This document shows positions 7,955-15,782 of a stretch of 42,818 bases of DNA, piece by piece (positions within the stretch are counted from its first letter, which is position 1; the number at the start of each line of letters is the position of its first letter). This DNA comes from Planktotalea frisia (GTDB taxonomy: Bacteria; Pseudomonadota; Alphaproteobacteria; Rhodobacterales; Rhodobacteraceae), in NCBI RefSeq assembly GCF_001890925.1, contig NZ_MLCB01000132.1, forward strand, positions 1-42,818, read 5' to 3'. The position numbers were made by a program, and so were the translations under genes. The notes under the pieces were generated by a model, which did no database searches, was not told the origin of the DNA, and saw nothing but the letters and a program-made list of their open reading frames with translations.

Positions 7955-9379
7955 ATGAGCGATATTCTAGATCAGAGCGCCGGTGATCTCGCCAGCAAAA
8001 TAGCACGAAAAGAACTAAGCAGCGTCGAGTTGATTCAAGCGTCACTAGATCGCATCGATCAGGTGAATGGCACGGTCAATGCGATCGTGTCGCCGCGCGC
8101 GCGAGAGGCTTGTTTGGCCGATGCGAAAGCTGCTGATGCAAGCGATATCAAAGGTCGGCTTCATGGCTTGCCGGTCGCGATCAAAGATCTCGCTAATGCA
8201 CAAGGGCTGCATACGTCGATGGGCTCTCCTATCTTCAATGGCAATATTGCGCAGACTGATGATTTGTTTGTTGCGCGCATGAAGTCGGCTGGTGCGATTG
8301 TTATTGGCAAAACCAACACGCCAGAGTTTGGCCTTGGCTCGCATACATTTAACCCTGTGCATGGCACGACTGTTAACCCATATGATCCGAGCAAATCGGC
8401 AGGCGGATCGTCGGGAGGGGCGGCAGCCGCGTTGGCAACAGGTATGATCGCGCTTGCAGATGGCTCTGACATGATGGGCAGCCTGCGCAATCCGGCGGCT
8501 TGGAATAACGTCTATGGTTTGAGACCGACCTACGGTCTCGTGCCGCTTGATATGCCCGGCGATATGTTTTCGCATCAACTGGCTGTAGCGGGTCCAATGG
8601 GGCGTACTCCGCGCGATGTGGCGCTGCTTTTGGATGTACAAGCTGGCTTTGATGCGCGCCACCCCCATAGCTTTGAGCAATCAGTTGCGGGCGATCAATT
8701 AGACAGCGATATCAAAGGGATGCGCTTTGGGTGGCTTGGTGATTGGGGCGGCGCTTACGCGATGGATGCGGGCGTGTTGGACACCTGTCAGAATGCGTTA
8801 AAGCAATTCGAAGCCCTCGGTGCAAACGTGGAAAAAGTCGCGCCGCCATTCCCAGCGGAGCAGATTTGGGAGGCTTGGGTAAAGCTGCGTGCGTGGGCGA
8901 ATGCAGGCGGTAAGCTGGCGCTTTATGAGAATCCTGAGACGCGCGCGCTGCTTAAAGAGGATGCAATCTGGGAGATCGAAACAGGCATGGCGCTTAGCGC
9001 GATGGAGGTTCACAAAATGAGCAACATCCGCACGCAATGGTTTACCAAACTGAACGCGCTGTTTACCCAATTTGATGCGCTGATATTGCCCTCCGCACAG
9101 GTTTGGCCATTCCCGCAAGAGTGGACAAGCCCACGCGAAATCGCGGGGCGCAGCATGGATACTTACCATCGTTGGATGGAAGTTGTTGTGCCCGCCAGCC
9201 TTGTCGGTGTGCCTGCGCTTAACATTCCAGCAGGCTTTGGTGAGGGTGGTTTGCCGATGGGGATGCAGGTCATTGGACCGCGCCATAGCGATGCGAAATT
9301 GCTGAAAATTGGCGCGCGCTGGCATGACGCTTGTGATTTCAAACTGTGCAAACCGGACTTAGATGTGCTTAACTCGTAA
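7955..9379 (+). CDS. Amidase-signature family amidase
   Basis: A 474-residue serine amidase of the amidase-signature family. The catalytic triad can be placed as K77 (AIKD), cis-Ser152 in GGSSGG and nucleophile Ser176 in MGSLR, with the spacing expected for the family. The ATG at 7955 is used because GGGAGG lies just upstream; a TTG at 7940 is in frame but lies before that site. It starts 21 bases after prfB and may be co-transcribed. Family members hydrolyse diverse carboxamides. It is not GatA by context, since no gatB or gatC is nearby, and the substrate is unknown. Confidence 0.88.
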   Translation: MSDILDQSAGDLASKIARKELSSVELIQASLDRIDQVNGTVNAIVSPRAREACLADAKAADASDIKGRLHGLPVAIKDLANAQGLHTSMGSPIFNGNIAQTDDLFVARMKSAGAIVIGKTNTPEFGLGSHTFNPVHGTTVNPYDPSKSAGGSSGGAAAALATGMIALADGSDMMGSLRNPAAWNNVYGLRPTYGLVPLDMPGDMFSHQLAVAGPMGRTPRDVALLLDVQAGFDARHPHSFEQSVAGDQLDSDIKGMRFGWLGDWGGAYAMDAGVLDTCQNALKQFEALGANVEKVAPPFPAEQIWEAWVKLRAWANAGGKLALYENPETRALLKEDAIWEIETGMALSAMEVHKMSNIRTQWFTKLNALFTQFDALILPSAQVWPFPQEWTSPREIAGRSMDTYHRWMEVVVPASLVGVPALNIPAGFGEGGLPMGMQVIGPRHSDAKLLKIGARWHDACDFKLCKPDLDVLNS

Positions 9380-9418
9380 GTGAAACGCTTGCGAAGTTAG
9401 CAAAACGAAGGAAAGCAA

Positions 9419-10204
9419 ATGCCTCTTTCGCCCGTCCACGGGGTTCCAAAATTTAGACCTGTTCAGATGTCAGACTTTAAAATTTCCATGTCAAAAGGGT
9501 GGCAGGATTTTAGAGCGCATCCGAGATATGGGCTGTTATTCGCGGGTTTTTATGTGCTCGTCGGCCTGTTGATGGCGTGGATCACGATTAAAACCCACAC
9601 GACTTACTGGTTGGTTCTAGCGGCGATCGGCTTTCCTTTGCTTGGCCCCTTTGCTGCGGCTGGTCTGTATGAAGTGAGCCGTCGCACAGAGCACAGGATG
9701 GCGATGACGGATCCGAGCATCTTCGGCGTCGTATGGCAGCAAAGTAAGCGACAGTTGCCATCGCTTTGCTCCATCATTGTGTTCATCTTTTTGTTCTGGT
9801 TTTTCATCGGTCATATGATCTTTGCCCTGTTTTTAGGGCTTTCTAAAATGACCAATATTCACAGTAGCCTTGAGATATGGCTATCCCCACAAGGGGTGAT
9901 GATGCTGGCCGTTGGCAGTGCCGTGGGCGCGCTGATCTGTCTATTGCTGTTCATGATTACGGTGTTTGCGTTACCTCTGATGCTTGAACGCGAAGTGGAT
10001 TTCGTGACGGCGATGATCACCAGCTTTCAACAAGTACAGGCGAACTTCTTGCCGATGTTTGGCTGGGGTATATTCATAGCTATGCTTTTGTTTGTGTCCA
10101 TGATCCCTGCGTTCTTGGGTATCTTGATCACTCTACCGCTGCTGGGACACGCAAGTTGGCACCTTTATAGTGCAATCCGCATTGCGCCAGAAGAGACAGC
10201 TTAA
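9419..10204 (+). CDS. DUF2189 integral membrane protein
   Basis: A 261-residue polytopic membrane protein with about six hydrophobic segments (roughly residues 38-58, 62-80, 118-142, 160-190 and two between 218 and 250). The soluble N-terminus of about 37 residues and the overall pattern fit the DUF2189 family, whose role is unknown. GAAGGAAAG supplies a good ribosome-binding site. Its stop overlaps the stop of the convergent minus-strand gene at 10201-10204, so no terminator separates them. Confidence 0.8.
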   Translation: MPLSPVHGVPKFRPVQMSDFKISMSKGWQDFRAHPRYGLLFAGFYVLVGLLMAWITIKTHTTYWLVLAAIGFPLLGPFAAAGLYEVSRRTEHRMAMTDPSIFGVVWQQSKRQLPSLCSIIVFIFLFWFFIGHMIFALFLGLSKMTNIHSSLEIWLSPQGVMMLAVGSAVGALICLLLFMITVFALPLMLEREVDFVTAMITSFQQVQANFLPMFGWGIFIAMLLFVSMIPAFLGILITLPLLGHASWHLYSAIRIAPEETA

Positions 10205-10413
10205 GCCTCGCGACCCATCTCTTTGAGCGTTGCATGCAAAAGGGGCGCATCAGCATGCCCTAGTTCCAGGGCAAATATATAAGCATGGGTTAGATAAAAA
10301 CCTGCCGCATCGTCCGTATTGCTTGTTTTAGCGGCCTCTTGGTAGAGCGCGACGAGGGCAGGGCGATCATCGTCCTCGTGCGCCTTGAGCAATTGCGCAT
10401 CAAGCGTGTTCAT
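10201..10413 (-). CDS. Small conserved protein downstream of the Rieske oxygenase
   Basis: A 70-residue, mostly helical, acidic protein with no cysteine pair, signal or membrane segment. I do not recognise a named family. Its ATG overlaps the Rieske stop in an ATGA arrangement (10410-10413), which implies translational coupling and a shared mRNA. The sequence ([12 protein letters not shown] ... [12 protein letters not shown]) resembles a TPR-like helical hairpin, so a protein-protein interaction role is possible but is only inferred. Confidence 0.7.
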   Translation of the reverse strand: MNTLDAQLLKAHEDDDRPALVALYQEAAKTSNTDDAAGFYLTHAYIFALELGHADAPLLHATLKEMGREA

Positions 10414-11570
10414 TCAGCTGCTTGAGCCTGCGCGCGGTGATTTTCGATCTTGCCCGCGACCCAAGCGTGAAAACAATGCGTGGGGCTATCCATCACCGCT
10501 GAGAAGCGACCGCCGTCGAAATCTTGTGCATGTCGACCCTTTTGCATGCCTTGCACGACAAAAATATCTTCCTCAAAGACCAGTTTCCATTGTTGTGTAT
10601 TCGCGGCGCGCATCGCGTCATCGGTCTCGGGGGTGGCGTAGTACAGATGAATGTTCTCGACGGTTTTGCCTTCGGATTCTGGGATTAAGATGATCGCAAA
10701 AGCATGGTCTCGGTGCACACCAAGCAGCACGTTTGGATAGGCACTGATATATTCCGCGGCTTCATTCCATTTTGCGCCGACGCCTTCGAAGTCCTCAAAC
10801 ACTTGTCCCTCTGCGCCTTTGAGTTGGCGGTATACTAAGGTGCCTTGGCCCGAAAACAGATCTGGCTCTTCAATGTGATAGTGATCCTCAAGGCGCGAAT
10901 AGCTGTTCAAGCCCGGATGTACCCAAGGCAGGTGATAACTCTCGCAATAGTTCTCGACGGCGAGCTTCCAGTTGCAGTCGACTTTGAGCTGAAATTGGCT
11001 GTCTGCGCCGCCATGGAAAAGCGGTTTGTCGAATTCTGCCCAGCGTTTAATGAGTTCTGCATTTTCTTCTTCAAAGGGCAGGGCTTTGCCGTCGATGTTG
11101 ATCCAGATGACGTTGCGCCAGATGTGACTGCGCACTTCGATCAGCCCAAGCAAATCGCGATCGATGCTGGCATGGGTGTTTTGTCCGGGGCCACCAACAT
11201 GAGGTGTGCTAACAAGGCGACCATCTGTGCCGTAGCACCAGCTATGATAAGGGCAGCGAATTGCCCCTTCAATTTTGCGCGGCTCTTCCACAAGGATCAT
11301 GCCGCGATGACGACATATGTTCTGAAAGACGCGTACGGTCTCATTCTTGTCACGCACGATCAAAAGGGGCATGCCAAGGAAAGTAATCGGAACCGCATCG
11401 CCAGCCTCAGGTACATCCGCTGTGACACCAAGACCCGCCCATGAGGAAAACAACACGGCGTGTTTTTCTTCCTCAAAGACTGCCGGATCGATGTAGTGCG
11501 GATTGGGGAGTCCTTGCGCTTCGCTAACAGGGCGACGGACGGCGGATAGATCTGTGATGTGAGCGGTCAT
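10410..11570 (-). CDS. Rieske non-heme iron oxygenase, alpha subunit (quaternary-amine type)
   Basis: A 386-residue ring-hydroxylating-type oxygenase. The Rieske cluster is C86-x-H88 ... C106-x2-H109. The mononuclear iron ligands are H213 and H218 in ENYCESYHLPWVH, with a later carboxylate. The bridging residue between the two centres is Glu210, not the usual Asp. Glu there is known from the carnitine/glycine-betaine oxygenase group (CntA, GbcA), so demethylation or oxidation of a quaternary amine is a reasonable inference. No reductase gene is adjacent, so electrons must come from elsewhere. The ATG at 11570 has GGAGG 8 bases upstream; a TTG at 11576 is less likely. Confidence 0.88.
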   Translation of the reverse strand: MTAHITDLSAVRRPVSEAQGLPNPHYIDPAVFEEEKHAVLFSSWAGLGVTADVPEAGDAVPITFLGMPLLIVRDKNETVRVFQNICRHRGMILVEEPRKIEGAIRCPYHSWCYGTDGRLVSTPHVGGPGQNTHASIDRDLLGLIEVRSHIWRNVIWINIDGKALPFEEENAELIKRWAEFDKPLFHGGADSQFQLKVDCNWKLAVENYCESYHLPWVHPGLNSYSRLEDHYHIEEPDLFSGQGTLVYRQLKGAEGQVFEDFEGVGAKWNEAAEYISAYPNVLLGVHRDHAFAIILIPESEGKTVENIHLYYATPETDDAMRAANTQQWKLVFEEDIFVVQGMQKGRHAQDFDGGRFSAVMDSPTHCFHAWVAGKIENHRAQAQAAE

Positions 11571-11670
11571 GTGCAAAGCCTCCCTAAAGCGATGAGACCA
11601 GCATAGGATGCAAAGCTATTGTCACATGCTCAACAGCGACCTCAACTTTTCTCACTGCGACGATATCGGT

Positions 11671-12468
11671 TTAGGCAAACGGTTCATCAACGCGCAACAA
11701 GCGTTGGTGATAGATCGGCAAGTCATCAAACTCGCAAAATCCGGCACCACGGGCTGTTTGCAAAATCTGCTTGGTCGAGGGGCCAAGGTGTTCATAAACG
11801 ATCCGTGTGACACGGTTGCTGTTGATCGACTCATTCACGGTTCGTGTCGAATAGCCTTGCCAAAAGTTTCGATCAAAGGAGGCGACGGGGCTTATGAAAT
11901 TGAAGGTAAAGGTCAACGCATTGCGCCGTGACACCATTGCAGTGAAACCGCCTTCTATCTTTTGTACATAGCCTTTGAACTGGCGCATCTCTGGGCTCAT
12001 GGGCAAACTTTGCGCCCTTAGGGATTGTAACGCCTCGGAGCCTTTCAAAAAGGTCCATCCATCCTTGCGATAGATCATCAGCAGAGCTGTGATGTAACGC
12101 TCTGGGAACATAAAGCTTTGGCGTGACAGTTTATAAAAGCCACTTGGTAGCTCGTCTTCGCTTACCAAGGTTTGCTTTACAGCGGTAAACGCGCTGATCT
12201 CTGGATGGCTCATAAGGTCGCTGGAAGGGGCGGTGATGCTGCTCATAGGGTCAGTCAAAATGCGAGTGTCTGTATTGAAGAAGTTGCAGATCCGAGAAAG
12301 CATATCAGGACGTGGATAACTCTCGCCATTCAAGTAGCGATTGAACTGGGCTCGGTTGATATTGAGTTGCCGACAGACTTCGGACACGGATGGATGATCA
12401 GCGCACAACAACCTGAGGTTTTTGCCAAATTGCGCGCGAATAGCGACCGACTTCATTGTCTTGTCCAT
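11671..12468 (-). CDS. XRE-like helix-turn-helix transcriptional regulator
   Basis: A 265-residue protein with an N-terminal helix-turn-helix (about residues 15-60: SVSEVCRQLNINRAQFNRYL) and a C-terminal domain of about 180 residues that I do not recognise and that may sense a ligand. It lies 100 bases upstream of the Rieske gene on the same strand and is its likely regulator. The start is uncertain: ATG at 12468, GTG at 12477 and ATG at 12456 are all in frame, and none has a strong ribosome-binding site. A perfect palindrome at 12563-12578 next to its candidate promoter suggests autoregulation. Confidence 0.78.
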   Translation of the reverse strand: MDKTMKSVAIRAQFGKNLRLLCADHPSVSEVCRQLNINRAQFNRYLNGESYPRPDMLSRICNFFNTDTRILTDPMSSITAPSSDLMSHPEISAFTAVKQTLVSEDELPSGFYKLSRQSFMFPERYITALLMIYRKDGWTFLKGSEALQSLRAQSLPMSPEMRQFKGYVQKIEGGFTAMVSRRNALTFTFNFISPVASFDRNFWQGYSTRTVNESINSNRVTRIVYEHLGPSTKQILQTARGAGFCEFDDLPIYHQRLLRVDEPFA

Positions 12469-12528
12469 ACTTGCCACTCGCTCGCGAATCTATGGCTCAT
12501 CCAAATGTAATGAAGCCTAAAAGCTAAA

Positions 12529-12558
12529 ATAATGCCTAATTTATACAAATCCGGTCAA
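12529..12558 (-). promoter_or_regulatory. Candidate promoter for the XRE-like regulator
   Basis: On the minus strand TTGACC (12558-12553) and CATTAT (12534-12529) are 18 bases apart. The palindrome at 12563-12578 lies immediately upstream of the -35 box. Pattern-based. Confidence 0.4.
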
Positions 12559-12562
12559 GCCA

Positions 12563-12578
12563 GACTCATTTTTGAGTC
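12563..12578. promoter_or_regulatory. Perfect palindrome, possible operator
   Basis: GACTCA-TTTT-TGAGTC is a perfect 6+4+6 inverted repeat in the gap between the divergent XRE-like gene and the cold-shock-like gene. It sits 4 bases upstream of the -35 candidate of the regulator and about 57 bases before the -35 candidate of the rightward gene. No T-run follows, so an operator fits better than a terminator. Confidence 0.45.
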
Positions 12579-12635
12579 AGTGTTATCAAAAGTGACCACA
12601 AATTGCACCCGTACGATGCTGCGTTTTACCTAGCG

Positions 12636-12664
12636 TTAACGGTTTTGTCAGGCATACTTATGAT
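12636..12664 (+). promoter_or_regulatory. Candidate promoter for the 12686 gene
   Basis: TTAACG (12636-12641), 17 bases, TATGAT (12659-12664; five of six consensus bases). Transcription would start near 12671, giving a 15-base leader with the ribosome-binding site GTAGGAGAG. Confidence 0.5.
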
Positions 12665-12685
12665 GAGTTTGTAGGAGAGAGCAAT

Positions 12686-13042
12686 ATGCTTGGGGTTGTA
12701 ATCTGGACTGATGCTGATGACAGCAAAGCAATTATCAGGTGTGAAGACCATGGCGAGCTTGCATTTCTATCTCAACCCGCAAAGGTTGAGTCGGGCGCTG
12801 AGAAATTGGATCAGGGTGACTTGATCCAATTTGATCTTGAAGAGCACCGCAATCTTCGCATGGCGCATAATCCGCGCAAGATTGAACAGCAGTATTGTGG
12901 TGATATCAAAGCGGTGATGGAGTCCGCGGTTAAAGTACAAGCAGAGGCTATGCCAAATTTGCCACCTAAGAATTCAAAACTGCTGAATTTTACCCGTGCC
13001 AAGCAACGAAATACGCTTGGGTCTGTTGGCAGCGCTGCATAG
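12686..13042 (+). CDS. Small protein with a degenerate cold-shock-like (OB) fold
   Basis: A 118-residue protein with no confident family. Residues 3-28 (GVVIWTDADDSKAIIRCEDHGELAFL) and about 42-66 (DQGDLIQFDLEEHRNLRMAH) follow the strand order of a cold-shock domain: G-x-V-x-W start, an EDxG turn before a xxFL strand, then G-D-x-I-x-F-D. The aromatic RNP1 and RNP2 residues that bind RNA are missing. The C-terminal 50 residues are polar and probably disordered. It has a strong ribosome-binding site, its own candidate promoter and a stem-loop over the stop codon. Nucleic-acid binding is inferred and unproven. Confidence 0.7.
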   Translation: MLGVVIWTDADDSKAIIRCEDHGELAFLSQPAKVESGAEKLDQGDLIQFDLEEHRNLRMAHNPRKIEQQYCGDIKAVMESAVKVQAEAMPNLPPKNSKLLNFTRAKQRNTLGSVGSAA

Positions 13043-13062
13043 CCAAGATGCAACGCTGCTTT
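13029..13062 (+). terminator. Terminator-like stem-loop overlapping the end of the 12686 gene
   Basis: GCAGCGCTGCA (13029-13039) pairs with TGCAACGCTGC (13049-13059) with one mismatch and is followed by TTTCT. The stem begins inside the coding region. It separates this gene from the convergent ilvN. Confidence 0.6.
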
Positions 13063-13074
13063 CTGTATGCGCCG

Positions 13075-13635
13075 TTATGCGCCGCGTGACAGGGCTGCCA
13101 CGCCTGTGCGTGCGAGTTCGCTTAGGCCCAAGGGCCGCATAAGGTCTGCAAACGCATCGATTTTTTCGGATGGACCGGTCAGCTCGAACACAAAGCTCTC
13201 CAGCGTGCTATCCACAACATTTGCGCGGAAGATATCAGCCAAACGCAGCGCTTCGACGCGCTTGTCGCCAGAGCCTTCGACTTTGAAAAGCGCCAATTCG
13301 CGCTCGACCGAAGGTCCATCAACCGTGAGATCGTTCACCTGATGCACAGGCACAATGCGCCCCAGCTGAGCTTTGATCTGCTCGATGACTTGCGGCGTGC
13401 CAGTCGTTACAATTGTGATGCGGCTGAGCTTGCCTGAGTGATCAATCTCAGCGACGGTCAGGCTCTCAATGTTGTAGCCACGGCCAGCAAACAGGCCAAT
13501 CACGCGTGCAAGTACGCCTGCTTCATTATCGACAATCACAGCAAGCGTGTGCTTTTCCTGAACATCAGAGAAATTCGGACGCAGGTTATAGGCTGAATGG
13601 CTTGTCGCGCCTTTTTTGATTTTAAGAGGTGACAT
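13075..13635 (-). CDS. ilvN: Acetolactate synthase small (regulatory) subunit
   Basis: A 186-residue regulatory subunit of acetohydroxyacid synthase, which commits pyruvate (or pyruvate plus 2-oxobutyrate) to valine, leucine and isoleucine synthesis. An N-terminal ACT domain (about 29-100, HTLAVIVDNEAGVLARVIGLF) binds valine for feedback control, and a C-terminal ACT-like domain follows (about 110-180). It lies 66 bases downstream of ilvB on the same strand and shares its leader control. ilvC is not in the window. Confidence 0.96.
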   Translation of the reverse strand: MSPLKIKKGATSHSAYNLRPNFSDVQEKHTLAVIVDNEAGVLARVIGLFAGRGYNIESLTVAEIDHSGKLSRITIVTTGTPQVIEQIKAQLGRIVPVHQVNDLTVDGPSVERELALFKVEGSGDKRVEALRLADIFRANVVDSTLESFVFELTGPSEKIDAFADLMRPLGLSELARTGVAALSRGA

Positions 13636-13671
13636 GGGGTGTCCTTCTTTGGTCTTTATTAGCTTTAGGGG

Positions 13672-13692
13672 GAGGGGCGATGCACGCCCCTC
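13672..13692 (-). other. GC-rich stem-loop between ilvB and ilvN
   Basis: GAGGGGCG-ATGCA-CGCCCCTC is a perfect 8-bp stem in the 66-base gap. No U-run follows on the minus strand, so it is more likely an mRNA processing or stability element, or a weak attenuator that sets the subunit ratio, than a full terminator. Confidence 0.55.
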
Positions 13693-13701
13693 GGTCCGAA
13701 T

Positions 13702-15456
13702 TTATACCAGTACAGAGCCTTTGGCGTCGATCACACCTTGTGTGTCCGCTTCGCCAAGAAGCATCTCATTATGCGCTTTGCCTGACGGGATCATCGGGAA
13801 GCAGTTTTCGTGCTTCTCAACGAGGCAGTCGAACAGAACAGGTCCGTCGTGTGTGATCATCTCCATGATCGCGTCATCAAGCGTATCCGGATCAGAGCAC
13901 AAAATACCCTTCGCTCCAAAAGCTTCCGCCAATTTCACAAAATCGGGCAAAGCGTCGGACCAGCTCTCAGAATAACGCTCACCGTGGAGCAATTCCTGCC
14001 ACTGACGTACCATGCCCAACCGTTCGTTGTTCAGGATGAACTGCTTAACTGGCAGGCGATACTGCATCGCCGTTCCCAGCTCTTGCATGTTCATAAGCCA
14101 GCTCGCTTCGCCAGCGACGTTAATCACCAACGCTTCAGGGTGCGCCATCTGCACGCCGATGGACGCTGGAAAACCATAGCCCATCGTGCCCAAGCCACCA
14201 GAGGTCATCCAGCGGTTAGGATCCTCAAAGCCAAGGTATTGCGCAGCCCACATCTGGTGCTGACCAACTTCGGTACAGATGTAGCGATCATGCTTTTTGG
14301 TCAGTTCTTCAAGACGCGTGAGGGCGTATTGAGGTTTGATGACCTTGCCTTTTTGCTCGAACTTCAGACAGTCTACTTGGCGCCACTCGTCAATCTGGCC
14401 CCACCATTTTTTCACGGCACCAGAGTTGGTTTTGCGCCCACGGGCTTTCCAAACATTGAGCATATCTTCCAGAACATGCCCTACATCACCAACAATCGGC
14501 ATCTCTACGCGGATCACTTTGTTGATCGAGGATGGATCGATGTCGATATGAGCTTTGCGGCTGTTCGGGCTGAAAGCGTCAAGCACGCCGGTGATGCGGT
14601 CGTCAAAGCGCGCACCGATGTTGATCATCAGATCGCAGCCGTGCATCGCCATGTTGGCTTCATACAGCCCGTGCATGCCGAGCATACCCAGCCATTTGTC
14701 GCCCGACGCGGGATAACAGCCCAGACCCATCAAGGTGGAGGTGATTGGAAAGCCAGTTGCATCAACCAATTCGCGCAAAAGCTGGCTGGCCGCAGGGCCA
14801 GAGTTGATCACGCCGCCGCCAGTGTAAAAGATCGGGCGTTCAGCTTTCTCGATGGCTTCCACCAACTCGTTGATGGTTTCCAGATCACCCTTCACTTGTG
14901 GCTGATAATGGCCAAGATCGGCTTTCGCAGGGGGGGTGTATTCATCCGTGGCGAACTGCACGTCCTTTGGGATGTCCACTAGAACAGGGCCGGGGCGACC
15001 AGTGGTGGCAACGTGGAACGCTTCGTGCAGCGTGCTCGACAGCTCGGATGTTTCTTTCACCAGCCAGTTATGTTTGGTGCAAGGGCGCGTGATGCCGACG
15101 GTGTCCGCTTCTTGAAACGCATCAGAGCCGATCATGAATGTTGGAACCTGACCCGTCAAAACAACAATCGGAATGCTGTCCATCAAAGCGTCGGTCAAAC
15201 CGGTCACAGCGTTCGTGGCACCGGGGCCGGATGTTACGAGACACACGCCGGGCTTGCCCGTCGAGCGCGCATAGCCTTCTGCGGCATGCACAGCACCCTG
15301 CTCGTGTCGCGCCAAAACGTGACGAATGTCATTTTGCTGAAAGATAGCGTCGTAAATCGGTAGGACTGCGCCGCCTGGATATCCAAAGACGGTATCGACG
15401 CCCTGATCCTTCAGAGCTTTGATTACCATTTCCGCACCGGTCATTTTCTGGGCCAT
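13702..15456 (-). CDS. ilvB: Acetolactate synthase large (catalytic) subunit
   Basis: A 584-residue thiamine-diphosphate enzyme, the catalytic subunit of acetohydroxyacid synthase. The N-terminal pyrimidine-binding part (GYPGGAVLPIYDA near residue 25), the central FAD-type domain, and the C-terminal diphosphate/Mg part are all present. The Mg motif reads GEAS where GDG or GDA is usual, an Asp-to-Glu change; I believe this is shared with other Rhodobacterales copies. The ATG at 15456 is preceded by GGAGA. A leader peptide and terminator upstream indicate attenuation by branched-chain amino acid supply. Confidence 0.97.
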   Translation of the reverse strand: MAQKMTGAEMVIKALKDQGVDTVFGYPGGAVLPIYDAIFQQNDIRHVLARHEQGAVHAAEGYARSTGKPGVCLVTSGPGATNAVTGLTDALMDSIPIVVLTGQVPTFMIGSDAFQEADTVGITRPCTKHNWLVKETSELSSTLHEAFHVATTGRPGPVLVDIPKDVQFATDEYTPPAKADLGHYQPQVKGDLETINELVEAIEKAERPIFYTGGGVINSGPAASQLLRELVDATGFPITSTLMGLGCYPASGDKWLGMLGMHGLYEANMAMHGCDLMINIGARFDDRITGVLDAFSPNSRKAHIDIDPSSINKVIRVEMPIVGDVGHVLEDMLNVWKARGRKTNSGAVKKWWGQIDEWRQVDCLKFEQKGKVIKPQYALTRLEELTKKHDRYICTEVGQHQMWAAQYLGFEDPNRWMTSGGLGTMGYGFPASIGVQMAHPEALVINVAGEASWLMNMQELGTAMQYRLPVKQFILNNERLGMVRQWQELLHGERYSESWSDALPDFVKLAEAFGAKGILCSDPDTLDDAIMEMITHDGPVLFDCLVEKHENCFPMIPSGKAHNEMLLGEADTQGVIDAKGSVLV

Positions 15457-15501
15457 GCGCCTGTCTCCATATAAAAGGCGTTGTCAATTTTCGTTACACA
15501 T

Positions 15502-15530
15502 AAAAAAGCCCCCGTCCAAATGGCGGGGGC
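15502..15530 (-). terminator. Attenuator terminator in the ilvB leader
   Basis: On the minus strand GCCCCCG, a 9-base loop, CGGGGGC and TTTTTT form a strong intrinsic terminator between the leader peptide and ilvB, 45 bases before the ilvB start. Minus-strand CCATGCGC (15536-15529) overlaps the first two bases of the 5' arm. It is fully complementary to GCGCATGG (15571-15564) inside the leader peptide gene, giving an alternative 8-bp antiterminator helix. Confidence 0.8.
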
Positions 15531-15555
15531 GCATGGGTTCCCTCACGGGCTGCCT

Positions 15556-15603
15556 TTATGGCTCCATGCGCTGTCTTGATAGAATGACGACGACGTCGTT
15601 CAT
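15556..15603 (-). CDS. ilvL: ilvB leader peptide (attenuation)
   Basis: A 15-residue open frame, MNDVVVILSRQRMEP, too short for usual gene calling. It has a strong ribosome-binding site (AAGAGGAG, 9 bases before the ATG) and lies between the promoter and the terminator. Codons 4-8 are Val-Val-Val-Ile-Leu, the products of the pathway. Stalling there would leave codons 11-14 free to pair with 15529-15536 and disturb the terminator. A ribosome that reaches the stop codon would cover that segment and let the terminator form. This is the classic attenuation logic, inferred from sequence. Confidence 0.82.
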   Translation of the reverse strand: MNDVVVILSRQRMEP

Positions 15604-15631
15604 TGCTGATCGCTCCTCTTTGCGTCCAAGG

Positions 15632-15660
15632 ACACTATTTGTGTTGAAACAGGCCGTCAA
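15632..15660 (-). promoter_or_regulatory. ilvBN promoter
   Basis: On the minus strand TTGACG (15660-15655), 17 bases, TAGTGT (15637-15632). The -35 box is good and the -10 box weak. Transcription would begin near 15625, about 22 bases before the leader peptide ATG. Confidence 0.6.
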
Positions 15661-15663
15661 CAG

Positions 15664-15681
15664 CACTTTTGTGAAAAAGTG
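15664..15681. promoter_or_regulatory. Palindrome just upstream of the ilvBN -35 box
   Basis: CACTTTT-GTGA-AAAAGTG is a perfect 7+4+7 inverted repeat 3 bases upstream of the -35 hexamer. It could be a regulator site or a weak end signal for the upstream pseudouridine synthase gene; there is no clear U-run. Confidence 0.4.
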
Positions 15682-15782
15682 TCCATTTGAGCGGCTTTTT
15701 CTTTCCATTTATTGCGCGCGCAGGGGTGTTTGGCGACATAACGCGGAAATGGGGCGCTATTTTTCAAGAAAAATCGATCACG

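Noticed and set aside
13810-14982. 390-codon plus-strand open frame opposite ilvB
   Set aside because: Antisense to a clearly recognised catalytic subunit; no ribosome-binding site or family motif.
15664-15681. Terminator of the pseudouridine synthase gene
   Set aside because: The hairpin lacks a downstream U-run on the minus strand; kept only as a possible operator.
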